This document shows, piece after piece, positions 1 to 7,558 of a DNA stretch of 28,310 bases. The notes below the pieces were generated by a model. That model was not told where the DNA came from. It searched no databases and saw only the letters and a list, made by a program, of their open reading frames with translations. Each line of letters opens with the position of its first letter. Within the stretch, counting starts at the first letter, position 1. Source of the stretch: JAHIVN01 sp018816645 (GTDB lineage Bacteria; Patescibacteriota; Dojkabacteria; JAHIVN01); contig JBDRHZ010000017.1 of the NCBI GenBank assembly GCA_043816305.1, forward strand, positions 1 through 28,310, given 5' to 3'. The translations under genes were made by a program, and so were the position numbers.

Positions 1-144
1 CCAGAAAAGATTGCTTGTGAGTATGGGTACCAGATGAAGAAATGTTTCTACAAGTTTCCTATTTTATTTTATGATACAATCACTTCAGCCGAGTCAAACC
101 CTATTTTCTCTCCTGGGCATTATCTACCCGATGAGGTCATATAA
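1..144 (+). CDS. C-terminal end of an unidentified plus-strand gene (partial)
   Basis: An open frame starts at base 1 and runs 47 codons to a TAA at 142-144. The peptide contains a Cys and aromatic-rich stretch (EYGYQMKKCFYKFPILFYD) and ends in HYLPDEVI. I do not recognise the family. An open frame of this length can arise by chance in AT-rich DNA, but the composition looks protein-like and no competing minus-strand gene is present. It would converge on gdhA with a 42 bp gap. The start lies outside the window. Confidence 0.4.
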   Translation, partial: PEKIACEYGYQMKKCFYKFPILFYDTITSAESNPIFSPGHYLPDEVI

Positions 145-186
145 AGATGCCGAACATTAAACTGGAAAATGCTCCCACGATAAAAC

Positions 187-1455
187 TTATTTTATCTCCT
201 TCATCGCATCAACAACTTTTTTCACAGCCAGAATATAAGCACCCATTCTCATATCGGTCTTAAACTCCTTCATAGCATCCCAGGACTGATCAAAGGCACT
301 CACGATTTTTCCCTTCAGTTTTGCGAAGACATCATCTTTTTCCCACTTCTCGCCTGCTCTGTTTTGCAGCCATTCAAAGTACGATACAGTAACACCTCCG
401 GAATTTGCTAGCACATCCGGAACTACGATTATCCCCTTCTTATTCAACACCTCATCAGCCTCAGGAGTTATAGGTCCATTTGCCATCTCTATGATGTACT
501 TTGCCTTTATATTTTGAGCATTTTCATCTGTGATGACGTTCTCTATTGCTCCTGGCACCAGTACATCTACTGCCAGTTCAAGAAGTTCCGCGTTCGAAAT
601 TCCCTGGGCATTTGTATAACCAGCAAACGATCCTTTTGATTCTTTGTATTTCGTCGCATCTTCAATGTCTAGCCCCTCTTTATTTATGATTGCACTTTTT
701 GAATCGCTTAATGTGATAACTTTAAATCCAAGTTCGGAAGCAAGCCTAGCAAAATAGTAGCCGACATTTCCAGAACCTTGAACTGCAACAGTTGTTTCAG
801 CTGGTTTTAAACCTTCTTTCTCAGCTAGCCTTTCCAGGATATATATGCCACCCAACCCCGTCGCTTCTGTTCTTCCCTCCGAACCACCATTTTCTACAGG
901 CTTTCCTGTAAAAGTCGCTATTAGATCATTCTTTTTGCATTCACAACTATTAACTTTACATTCTTCATTTTTAATTTTTATGAACTCATCCACCATCCAA
1001 GACATGATCTCCGGAGTTGTGTACATATCGGGAGCTGGAATATCTTTGTCAGGGCCAATTATCTCATGAATAGCGCGTACATACGCGCGTGATATTCTCT
1101 CCAATTCTCCTTCGGACAAATCCTTTGTTTCAGCTATCACACCTCCTTTTCCCCCGCCAAGCGGGATATCTGCTATAGCACACTTCCAGCTCATCCACAT
1201 CGAGAGTGCTTTCACTTCAGACTCGCTTACTTCTGTACTAAATCTGATCCCGCCCTTGTAAGGACCGCGGGCATTGTTATGCTGTGAGCGAAAACCTTTA
1301 AAAGTCCTGACACTCCCATCATCCATCTTGACTGTAAAGTTTACTTCAAGAAATTTATCAGGAACTTTTAACCTGTCTAGACTTGATTTATCAAGTCTTA
1401 ATATTTCAGAAACGCGTTCAAGCTGCTTAACTGCATTTTTATACGGATCATTCAT
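187..1455 (-). CDS. gdhA: Glutamate dehydrogenase (Glu/Leu/Phe/Val dehydrogenase family)
   Basis: This 422-residue enzyme has the usual length for the family and interconverts glutamate with 2-oxoglutarate and ammonia using NAD(P)+. The substrate domain shows the glycine-rich KGGIRF block (about 67-72), the catalytic lysine in GGGKGG (K103) and the catalytic aspartate in PAPDM (D143). The dinucleotide motif GSGNVG lies at 227-232. Near residues 163-177 there is an insertion with three cysteines (CKVNSCECKK), just before the conserved TGKP segment; I do not recall this from typical GDHs. The gene is 49 bp downstream of an ArsR-like regulator on the same strand, so the two may be co-transcribed. 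Family call is firm; cofactor preference is not readable. Confidence 0.96.
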   Translation of the reverse strand: MNDPYKNAVKQLERVSEILRLDKSSLDRLKVPDKFLEVNFTVKMDDGSVRTFKGFRSQHNNARGPYKGGIRFSTEVSESEVKALSMWMSWKCAIADIPLGGGKGGVIAETKDLSEGELERISRAYVRAIHEIIGPDKDIPAPDMYTTPEIMSWMVDEFIKIKNEECKVNSCECKKNDLIATFTGKPVENGGSEGRTEATGLGGIYILERLAEKEGLKPAETTVAVQGSGNVGYYFARLASELGFKVITLSDSKSAIINKEGLDIEDATKYKESKGSFAGYTNAQGISNAELLELAVDVLVPGAIENVITDENAQNIKAKYIIEMANGPITPEADEVLNKKGIIVVPDVLANSGGVTVSYFEWLQNRAGEKWEKDDVFAKLKGKIVSAFDQSWDAMKEFKTDMRMGAYILAVKKVVDAMKEIK

Positions 1456-1461
1456 CTTTTG

Positions 1462-1499
1462 AATTAACTAAATTTAACTTAATTAACAATCAATTAACT
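1462..1499. repeat. Three AATTAAC direct repeats upstream of gdhA
   Basis: The 7-mer AATTAAC occurs at 1462, 1481 and 1492, all within the 49 bp between the regulator stop and the gdhA start codon. In AT-rich DNA this may be chance. It could also be a binding-site cluster or part of a gdhA promoter. Confidence 0.3.
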
Positions 1500-1504
1500 G
1501 TATT

Positions 1505-1762
1505 CTATAGTAATTCGACAAATTTCAGCACATCCCTCACAAATTTTATCTTTTCTTTACGAATCAAATAATTCTTACGAGTACCGCATTTGATCTCACT
1601 TACAATTCCCCCATCACGAAGTGTCTTCATATGGTAAGAGAGGAGATTCTTGGGAATCTCAAGCTTGTCGATCAGATCACACCCACAGATATCATCTCCA
1701 CATTTATATAAAGATCTGAGTATCAACAGTTTGTTCTCATTAAATAGCCATAAGTTTTTCAT
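1505..1762 (-). CDS. Small ArsR/SmtB-like winged-helix regulator with CxC motif
   Basis: This 85-residue protein is a winged-helix DNA-binding domain. The recognition-helix region reads IPKNLLSYHMKTLRDGGIV (about 36-54), the typical ArsR layout, followed by a short wing. C21, C26 and C28 form CGDDICGCD, which resembles the ELCVCDL thiol metal site of ArsR-type sensors; C59 is a further cysteine. It is shorter than most ArsR proteins and lacks a C-terminal dimerisation extension. It sits upstream of gdhA and downstream of a Cys-rich DUF2284 gene on the same strand. A perfect palindrome lies 8 bp before its start codon, which suggests autoregulation. Metal or redox sensing is inferred. Confidence 0.8.
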   Translation of the reverse strand: MKNLWLFNENKLLILRSLYKCGDDICGCDLIDKLEIPKNLLSYHMKTLRDGGIVSEIKCGTRKNYLIRKEKIKFVRDVLKFVELL

Positions 1763-1770
1763 TCTGAGAA

Positions 1771-1788
1771 GTTCAAATTAGTTTGAAC
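1771..1788. promoter_or_regulatory. Palindromic operator candidate of the ArsR-like gene
   Basis: GTTCAAATTAGTTTGAAC has perfect 7 bp arms (GTTCAAA/TTTGAAC) around a 4 bp spacer. It lies between the -10 candidate and the ArsR-like start codon, over the expected transcription start. That is a typical position for a repressor operator. Confidence 0.6.
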
Positions 1789-1789
1789 A

Positions 1790-1818
1790 AGCTTATTCTT
1801 ATAGATTTTAATTGTCAA
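1790..1818 (-). promoter_or_regulatory. Promoter candidate for the ArsR-like gene and gdhA
   Basis: On the minus strand a perfect -35 box TTGACA (1813-1818) is followed after 17 bp by TAAGCT (1790-1795), a weak -10. The upstream DUF2284 gene ends only a few bases before, at 1826. The adjoining palindrome makes a repressible promoter plausible. Confidence 0.5.
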
Positions 1819-1825
1819 GTATTTC

Positions 1826-2449
1826 TCAGAAAATTTTTCTAATTGCAGCTATAAAGGAGCTCTCAAGAGTATCCTGATGCTGATTATTCTTTATAGGAAG
1901 AGCACAAATCACAGAGGTGTATTCCGGAGCTTTCTCGTCCCTGTACCATTTTAATTTCTTTTGAAATACTTGTTTCATCAGATCGTCACAATCAACACCT
2001 AGTGACTCCAGACTATATCTTCGCTTTGAAGGATATTTACAAGGCTTTTCTATTTTCAACTGACACGATCTGCATAATTTGCACGCCCCAGTCCCCAAAT
2101 ACTTTGTGTCGAAGTTTTGTTCAAGAATTCGCATTAGTTTTTCGATTCTAGATTTCAGAATAGAGTTTGCAATTCTAATCTTCAAATATTCTTTATAGTT
2201 AGTCTGATTAAACTGTGATAGCTCTAATGTGAATGCAACAATAAACAGACGGCTGTAATTCTTTAAATAATCTTCAAAATGAGGAGAATACGGCGGGCAA
2301 CTATATTTATTGCCATAATTGGAACAGCCGTCTTTGCACATTTGGATAAATAGAACTTTATCGACCGCAACCTCGGACTTTTCTACTATTCCGTAATAAT
2401 AATCTATCAACAGTTCATGTTTTGGAGTTTTGATAGTAAGAGTCTTCAT
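1826..2449 (-). CDS. DUF2284 predicted metal-binding protein
   Basis: This 207-residue protein has the cysteine pattern of DUF2284: CKDGCSNYGNKYSCPPYSP near residues 38-55, then a cluster GACKLCRSC near 121-129 and KPCKYP near 136-141. These could hold Fe-S clusters or zinc, and the family has been labelled a predicted metal-binding protein. The exact function is unknown. There is no signal peptide or membrane segment, so it is probably cytoplasmic. Its start codon is one base away from the end of a 96 bp repeat element (2451-2546), so its upstream signal must lie within that element or before it. Next downstream on the same strand is the CxC regulator. Confidence 0.85.
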   Translation of the reverse strand: MKTLTIKTPKHELLIDYYYGIVEKSEVAVDKVLFIQMCKDGCSNYGNKYSCPPYSPHFEDYLKNYSRLFIVAFTLELSQFNQTNYKEYLKIRIANSILKSRIEKLMRILEQNFDTKYLGTGACKLCRSCQLKIEKPCKYPSKRRYSLESLGVDCDDLMKQVFQKKLKWYRDEKAPEYTSVICALPIKNNQHQDTLESSFIAAIRKIF

Positions 2450-2450
2450 C

Positions 2451-2546
2451 GTAGAATGCGGCCACCTGTCTGCCGACGGGTAGACTGGCCGAATAAATAT
2501 TATATTTTCACCAATTTATCGGATGCTGTCTGTGTCCGTATTCTAC
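2451..2546. mobile_element. MITE-like repeat element, copy 1
   Basis: This 96 bp element has near-perfect terminal inverted repeats, GTAGAATGCGG at 2451-2461 and CCGTATTCTAC at 2536-2546 (10 of 11 bases match). The first 40 bases match the first 40 of copy 2 (4853-4892, opposite strand) at 34 positions, and all differences are transitions. They form a GC-rich hairpin around GTCTGCC/GGTAGAC. An AT-rich half follows. The element fills the gap between the AlkA stop (2564) and the DUF2284 start (2449). No transposase is encoded. Confidence 0.6.
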
Positions 2547-2563
2547 ACTTTACACTCTACATT

Positions 2564-3178
2564 CTAAACCGGTTCATCTATACTCTTCCACAAAAGCAGG
2601 GAGGCATAACTTCTATACGGCAACCATCTCTTGCTTATTTTGAGAATTCTGTCATGCAGTGTTTTTGTTTCCCGCAGTTGGTAGAGCTTCACAACTCCTT
2701 TCCGAAGTCCCAAGTCTCCAACTGAGAAAACATCCTTACGTCCGAGAGTGAAGATCAGAAACATTTCAGCTGTCCAGCTCCCAATTCCCTTTACTTGAAT
2801 AAGACATTCCGATATTTCTCCATCCGACATTAAGGAAAACTTCTCATAAGGAATTCTTTTCGAATGAGTCAGCTCAGATAAATTTTTTATAGCACGGACT
2901 TTTGACCAGGCCATGCCTGCGTCTCTTAAGGCCTGATCCTCAAGAGTAAGTATCTTTTTTACATTTGGTTTTCCTGATCTGAATAAGCTATGAAACCTGG
3001 TCCGAATTGCTTTCGCTGCATATCCTGATAGCTGCTGGCCTATTATTTCCCTGCAAAGCTTTGGAAAATAACTCGTGTAATCAGACTCCCCTTCAACCGG
3101 AATTACGCCGTACCGCTGCACTAGGGAATACATCTTATCATCGTTTTGTTTGAAGTGATTTGTGATCTTTTTTGACAT
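2564..3178 (-). CDS. DNA-3-methyladenine glycosylase II, AlkA/HhH-GPD type
   Basis: The protein removes alkylated bases from DNA. It has the helix-hairpin-helix VKGIGSWTAEMFL followed by the Gly/Pro-Asp part DVFSVGDLGLRKG, whose D in VGD is the catalytic aspartate. The earlier segment CREIIGQQLSGYAAKAI is the usual N-terminal helix pair of the GPD domain. From the ATG at 3178 it is 204 residues, like short AlkA homologues. The frame stays open to 3244, but those 22 codons form a hydrophobic stretch from low-complexity DNA, so I reject that start. No Shine-Dalgarno is visible. The gene lies next to a second, divergent AlkA-type gene and two DinB-domain genes. The 145 bp upstream (3245-3389) are low-complexity and hold no gene I can see. 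Confidence 0.9.
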   Translation of the reverse strand: MSKKITNHFKQNDDKMYSLVQRYGVIPVEGESDYTSYFPKLCREIIGQQLSGYAAKAIRTRFHSLFRSGKPNVKKILTLEDQALRDAGMAWSKVRAIKNLSELTHSKRIPYEKFSLMSDGEISECLIQVKGIGSWTAEMFLIFTLGRKDVFSVGDLGLRKGVVKLYQLRETKTLHDRILKISKRWLPYRSYASLLLWKSIDEPV

Positions 3179-3389
3179 AAGTAGTAATAAAGTAATTAGA
3201 GAATAAGATAAACAGATAACTAAAATCTCTCTTAGCTTCACCAAGTTACTAAATTATCTATTTATCTAATTATCTAGCTTCTTGTTTTGAGTTTTAAGTT
3301 TTTACATTTGAGATCTAAATTTAGGTTCTTATCTCCTCCTCCAGACACTTGATCTTCTCCCCCCTTTCTCTTCTCCACCACAGGTCAGC

Positions 3390-4802
3390 TCAAAAGTAGT
3401 GAACCGCAAGTTTGGTGTGTTTGCCAAACTTATTATTTAAAAAGGAAAGCACTCGCTTCTCGGATAAAACCTGTTTTGATTTAAAAAATATCCTTGAATA
3501 CAACTTCCGCTCCCAATTTGGGACATGTTTCAGTTCTGCATATCGATGTAAGCAGTCTCCAAGGATATACTGAGTCGTAGCGATTCCGATCCCGGGGATA
3601 CTCAGGAGCCGGCTTTCCTGCTCTTCCTCTGGGAAGTTTCTAAGTTTCACCTCATCAATTTCCTGATTTGCAAAAAGTCTGGAAATGTCCAGTAAAGCTT
3701 TTGCTCTATATCCAAGCTTGAGGTTTCTCAGCTCTTTATCTGATGATTGCAGAATTTCTTTTGGATCCCAAAAACTGGAAAAATACCTGTTATCAAATTT
3801 CACACTTTTTCCAAACCGATCAAAAAGAGATTGCATCATTTTAATTGTTCTGTGAATAGGTGCATTTTGAAGCACAATACCTATAACAAAATATTCATAT
3901 AATGATCCTTGGTGGAAAATCCGCATCCCCTTATATTTGCTGATAATGCTTTCCAGTAACGGTTCAGGACCTGCAGTTTTATAGAATTCTTTTAGGTCAT
4001 AATCTAGATTATATCGCCAGACTATCTCTGTCTTGAGTGATTCAACAAAGGTTTCAGTTAATTTATTCTTCGAGAAAATGGTCAATTTTACTTTTGGCTT
4101 TGGTGAGGATGACTTGTTCTCAAACTTTAGTCCGAGAAGTTTTCCTTGCCACAAAAAAGTCTGCCATTTAAAACTACTTTTCCATTTTACATCTGAAGTT
4201 TTAAAATGAGATGGATTATAAAAACTGTAATCAAAGTGAAATGGTGGCTTGGGGAAAAAGTATATCTCTATCTTTTCGTTCAGAGTTAATGACAGAGTCT
4301 CCCGCTTAAATTTCTGTATATCTATAATATGTTCTTTGTCATGCCAGGACAGATCTAGGATAGAGTCTAAAGTAAGCCTTGGCTGTTTACTGCCGTGATA
4401 GTTGTTCCAAATGAAGCCCTGAGTATTAGCTCCTTTGATTTGTTTTATCGACAATGATTTCAAAAACCTTGAAATTGCCTCGCGGCTTTTGAAGAATCTT
4501 TTTAGTAACAGTTCGCGTGACAGTTTTGAGTAGAGCTTTACAAATTTCTCGTTATAAACCCTATCTTCAAAACCATCATATTCCGGCCGCTTCCTCTTCA
4601 GAAAGTCCTTTGCAGCTTTGAGGCAACCTTCATCCCAGCCGATCAGATGAGCCAATAGATCGTGAAGCGTCCAATTCCAGTCTTTTCTAAGCTTCTTCTC
4701 CCAATCTCTTTCCCGAACAGAAAGTAATTCGTAAGTAAGATCCTTATAGCTCTTTTCGATCCTTTCTCTTATTTCCGTTTTAGATAAGGGTTTATCTCTC
4801 AT
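3390..4802 (-). CDS. DinB-like domain fused to AlkA-type DNA glycosylase, catalytic Asp apparently missing
   Basis: From the ATG at 4802 this is a 470-residue, two-part protein. Residues about 10-165 are a DinB-like four-helix bundle with the usual histidines (H52 in AHLIGWD; H154 and H158 in WHDKEHI). Residues about 185-275 resemble the AlkA N-terminal domain (PFHFDYSFYNPSHF, then strands, then YDLKEFY). Residues 295-470 are HhH-GPD with SIPGIGIATTQYILGD (401-416). Where the catalytic Asp should follow, the sequence reads KHVPNWERKL (425-434), with no acidic residue at the aligned position. It may be a non-catalytic lesion binder or use another residue. The longer frame to 4919 translates through the repeat element, so I reject it. 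DinB function here is unknown. Confidence 0.82.
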   Translation of the reverse strand: MRDKPLSKTEIRERIEKSYKDLTYELLSVRERDWEKKLRKDWNWTLHDLLAHLIGWDEGCLKAAKDFLKRKRPEYDGFEDRVYNEKFVKLYSKLSRELLLKRFFKSREAISRFLKSLSIKQIKGANTQGFIWNNYHGSKQPRLTLDSILDLSWHDKEHIIDIQKFKRETLSLTLNEKIEIYFFPKPPFHFDYSFYNPSHFKTSDVKWKSSFKWQTFLWQGKLLGLKFENKSSSPKPKVKLTIFSKNKLTETFVESLKTEIVWRYNLDYDLKEFYKTAGPEPLLESIISKYKGMRIFHQGSLYEYFVIGIVLQNAPIHRTIKMMQSLFDRFGKSVKFDNRYFSSFWDPKEILQSSDKELRNLKLGYRAKALLDISRLFANQEIDEVKLRNFPEEEQESRLLSIPGIGIATTQYILGDCLHRYAELKHVPNWERKLYSRIFFKSKQVLSEKRVLSFLNNKFGKHTKLAVHYF

Positions 4803-4803
4803 T

Positions 4804-4892
4804 GTAGAAATCGGTCGAATCTCGATAAGTTTTAAATATACAATATAAATGTGGCCAGCCTGCCTATCGGTAGACAGGCGGCCGCATTCTAC
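4804..4892. mobile_element. MITE-like repeat element, copy 2
   Basis: This is an 89 bp element oriented opposite to copy 1. One end is GTAGAATGCGG read on the minus strand from 4892. The other end is GTAGAAATCGG at 4804-4814 on the plus strand. The hairpin half is GC-rich, with CCTGTCT pairing to AGGCAGG around ACCGAT; the rest is AT-rich and aligns with copy 1 with small gaps. It supplies the TAG stop of the DinB gene (4889-4891) and ends one base before the start codon of the DinB-AlkA gene. Confidence 0.6.
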
Positions 4893-5389
4893 AGCTTCAA
4901 GCTGTTCATTCCCCTCCACTCAATGATCTGCAGAATGTGAGTCTCGTCGTGCGGATAGTCAAAGTAATAGTCAAGATTGATATGAACTCTGCCCCATCTT
5001 ACTCCATAATCCGTTGACAAATCCGAAGCACAGTCGTTCTCTATTGTTTCTATAAGTTTCCGCCTATTTTCTGAAAGCTCTTTGAATATTTTTCCGATAG
5101 TATATTCTTTCCTCTGTTCGATAAACATCTTGTTCATAGCATCGACTCTTTTCTCGAGTTCCGGGTAACCGGTCGTCCCCTTAAACATTGTCGGGAGTTT
5201 CCCATAAATTATAGACTTGATTATATTCACATCTTCCCCATCCCAAGCTGCAAGATGAGCTAAAATTTCCCGCACTCCCCAGAACCCAAACCACTTAGCC
5301 TTCATCTCTTCCTCTGTTAGGCCCTCTACTGCCTTCATCAAACCAAAGTAACCAGCCTTAAGTCTGATGATGAGTTCTTTGCAAAGCAT
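4889..5389 (-). CDS. DinB/DfsB-like four-helix-bundle protein
   Basis: This 166-residue protein has the DinB superfamily layout: an N-terminal helix, REILAHLAAWDG (about 40-51) with the first histidine, and a late DYPHDETHILQI motif with an H-x3-H pair. Members bind a divalent metal and include thiol transferases, DNA-damage-induced proteins and DfsB/ClbS-type proteins; the WGVREILAHLAAWDGE block is most like the last group. It precedes a gene whose N-terminus is also DinB-like, so the two may be partners or a duplication. Its last codon and stop are contributed by the repeat element at 4804-4892. The precise reaction cannot be read from sequence. Confidence 0.8.
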   Translation of the reverse strand: MLCKELIIRLKAGYFGLMKAVEGLTEEEMKAKWFGFWGVREILAHLAAWDGEDVNIIKSIIYGKLPTMFKGTTGYPELEKRVDAMNKMFIEQRKEYTIGKIFKELSENRRKLIETIENDCASDLSTDYGVRWGRVHINLDYYFDYPHDETHILQIIEWRGMNSLKL

Positions 5390-5437
5390 ATGAGTTTTGT
5401 AATATGTTAAATGTTAAATTGTTTAATGGCTACATTG

Positions 5438-5992
5438 TTAAATGGCTGGGTTATCAACTGCTAAGTTTAATTCTCCAACTACAAAATCTTTTCTACCACC
5501 TATTTTCTTAAATCCTTCTTTCTCAAACATACTCCAGTAACCTGAGGAGTAATTTGCTGCATCCTCCAAACTTCCACAAGCTTGCATTCTTTTTATTCCC
5601 TTTTTAGATAAAACATCAATAACAGCTTTAAGCAATTGTTTTCCCAGACCCTTTCCCTGGTAATCTTTCAGAACTGCAATACAGCTGATATACCAGGCAT
5701 CTGTATTTGTACTTCCCTCCGAAAGTTCTTCAAGTTTTATAAACTCTCTCTTAGGAGCAAACTGAGCATAACCCACAGGCTTTTTATCATAGTAAAGAAT
5801 CAATCCTCCACTGAGTCCGTACTTTTGCGTCATCATTTCAAACCACTCCCTCTTGTTCTTTGCAGTTCTTCCGCTTTTTGACATCATATAGTACATACAT
5901 TTGTCACAATCGTAGTGTTTTTTCTTATCCATCACAGGGATGTCTTTATAATTATCCTTTTCGACCTTTTCTATTCTCAAACTTGCTGTCAT
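5438..5992 (-). CDS. GNAT family N-acetyltransferase
   Basis: This 184-residue protein is a GNAT enzyme that would transfer an acetyl group from acetyl-CoA to an unknown substrate. The acetyl-CoA pyrophosphate loop is DYQGKGLGKQLL (about 109-120), preceded by the beta-4 strand WYISCIAVL. The N-terminus has CDKCMYYM (about 29-36), a CxxC pair not part of the core GNAT fold, so a bound metal or redox role is possible. The C-terminal FEKEGFKKIGG is the usual beta-6/7 region. The 48 bp upstream are short TTAAATG-rich repeats. The next gene upstream on this strand (6006-6383) ends 14 bp before its start. Confidence 0.88.
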   Translation of the reverse strand: MTASLRIEKVEKDNYKDIPVMDKKKHYDCDKCMYYMMSKSGRTAKNKREWFEMMTQKYGLSGGLILYYDKKPVGYAQFAPKREFIKLEELSEGSTNTDAWYISCIAVLKDYQGKGLGKQLLKAVIDVLSKKGIKRMQACGSLEDAANYSSGYWSMFEKEGFKKIGGRKDFVVGELNLAVDNPAI

Positions 5993-6005
5993 GTATTTAT
6001 TGTGT

Positions 6006-6383
6006 CTAATTTATAAATTTGTTGGAATATGCTTCAAGATCATTTCCCTCACTATCCCTGAACTCAATCACCCAGTTCCTGCCAATTTTAGTCAGTGGAT
6101 AAACTAATTTCACCTTCAATTTATTTAGATGATTAAGAAATTCTTTTATGGAATCGACTTTTATACTCAAAAGACAATTATCGCCATATTTTACACTCTC
6201 TTTTACTCTATTATTTGCAAACAAACCAATTCTAAAATCTCCAAATTTCATAACGCTATAAATCTCATCCTTTTTCAAACACTTCCTGAGAAATAGGCTC
6301 TCGTAAAACTTTACAGCCCTATCCATGTTCTTGACACATAAATATGCAGAATCAATTTTGAATTTCATTCGTGAATTCTTCAT
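6006..6383 (-). CDS. VOC (glyoxalase/bleomycin-resistance) family protein
   Basis: This 125-residue protein has the paired beta-alpha-beta-beta-beta fold of the VOC superfamily. It starts with AYLCVKNMDRAVKFYESLF and ends with the typical VIEFRDSEGNDLEAYS. The late glutamate (ligand position in many members) is kept, but the first histidine, often seen in the opening strand, is replaced by Tyr or Cys. It may therefore bind ligands rather than act as a metal-dependent lyase. Length is normal for a single-unit VOC protein. It reads towards the GNAT gene with a 13 bp gap, so the two are probably one transcript. Confidence 0.8.
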   Translation of the reverse strand: MKNSRMKFKIDSAYLCVKNMDRAVKFYESLFLRKCLKKDEIYSVMKFGDFRIGLFANNRVKESVKYGDNCLLSIKVDSIKEFLNHLNKLKVKLVYPLTKIGRNWVIEFRDSEGNDLEAYSNKFIN

Positions 6384-6601
6384 CTGTATTTAGGTTATAC
6401 TGAATTCTATTTTGGTATCTAGCTTCTTCTGGATTTTCGACTTTCGAGATATCCATCTTTTATGAGGTCAAGAGGTTAACTAGTTAAATTATAACAGTTT
6501 TAGCGGAAAATGTTCATTCAGTTCCTGAACTAACCAACTACATTCCTACCTTATCATTTCACTATTCTACTACTTCACTATTTAACTACTTTGCTTCTTT
6601 A
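6384..6601. other. AT-rich intergenic region, no gene seen
   Basis: These 218 bp separate the VOC gene from the DUF2419 gene. The right half is low in complexity, with repeated TTCACTATT/TTCTACTAC-like words around 6556-6595. I see no open frame, clear hairpin or promoter match good enough to call. Confidence 0.5.
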
Positions 6602-7558
6602 TTAATACGCCACTGTATACGTCCTGTGATACGGCAGTTTATCCCTATCAAGTCTTTGCGCTAGATTCCAGAGCATACCATCTATATACGAAGCTGTAAC
6701 ATTAGGGAAACTAGAAGTAAGCCCTCTTCTGATGTACTCAACCGCCCAGATTGTAGCTGCTCTAATCTCAACTTCTTCCTCTGAGTTTGCTTTCATAAGC
6801 TGGAAATTATCTATCTTTTCTGCAAGTGTTTTAGAATACTTCAGAATCCCAAGACTTCTAAGTATCTGCGGAATCTTGTAATCGGCAAAGGCTGAGAGTT
6901 TGTCTAGATTTTTTAAGGGCTGTTTTCCGTTTGATATTAAAATATCGTTGACCATTTTTGAATTTAACTGCGCTCGTTTAAAAAAATACACTTGCTTTCC
7001 CTTATATAGTGAAACATCTCTAAAATTCCGGAAGCTATCAATCAGTAACTCTGCCATACGAACAGCATCAAACTTAGATTCATCAAATAAATTAATAAAT
7101 CTTCCCTCAAACTTTTTCACCAACACATGTCCTGCCTCATTCAGACACTTTAACCTTTCATGAAGAAGTGAAATTTCAACATTTCCTTTAAGAATTTCTC
7201 TGAAGTCTTCAAGCTTCAATTTAGAGAGGTACTTTCCTTCGAAAATGTCCTGGTCTCGTCTGGCTTCGTTCTCAAGTGCTCGAAACAGAGCAATCGCTCC
7301 ATCAAGTTTGTCATCAGCGATTGTCCATTTCTCTTTCCCCTTCATGGCAAAAAAGCAGTAATTTAATGTATTAAAGAGAAAGGTCAATTCTAAAAGCTTC
7401 TCAAGTGGCCACTCATATTTCACAAGCCGTATCTCAGAAACAGCTAAGTCACTACGTTTTACGTCGGCAGCCAGCTTTGAAATATTTGGGGGGATGATTG
7501 AAACGTGCTGGAAATTTTCAAGAACGTATTTTGTTGATGGAAGAACTTTCTTTATCAT
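6602..7558 (-). CDS. Queuosine salvage protein (DUF2419, Qng1-like)
   Basis: This 318-residue protein matches the DUF2419 family, whose characterised members hydrolyse queuosine 5'-phosphate to release queuine for tRNA modification. Diagnostic segments are YFFKRAQL (191-198), FADYKIPQ with a conserved Asp (224-231) followed by LGILKYS (236-242), VEIRAATIWAVE (263-274) and the C-terminal PYHRT (309-313) ending in an aromatic-rich tail. The length is typical. Its ATG overlaps the stop of the deoxyribosyltransferase-like gene by 4 bp (ATGA at 7555-7558), so it is translationally coupled. It is the last gene of the three-gene operon 8911-6602. Substrate is inferred from the family. Confidence 0.9.
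   Translation of the reverse strand: MIKKVLPSTKYVLENFQHVSIIPPNISKLAADVKRSDLAVSEIRLVKYEWPLEKLLELTFLFNTLNYCFFAMKGKEKWTIADDKLDGAIALFRALENEARRDQDIFEGKYLSKLKLEDFREILKGNVEISLLHERLKCLNEAGHVLVKKFEGRFINLFDESKFDAVRMAELLIDSFRNFRDVSLYKGKQVYFFKRAQLNSKMVNDILISNGKQPLKNLDKLSAFADYKIPQILRSLGILKYSKTLAEKIDNFQLMKANSEEEVEIRAATIWAVEYIRRGLTSSFPNVTASYIDGMLWNLAQRLDRDKLPYHRTYTVAY

Noticed and set aside
845..1069. Plus-strand open frame across gdhA
   Set aside because: It is the reverse complement of a clear dehydrogenase gene and shows no family features.
4803..4919. Extra N-terminal 39 residues of the DinB-AlkA gene
   Set aside because: They translate the repeat element and overlap the upstream DinB gene; ATG at 4802 matches the DinB domain start.
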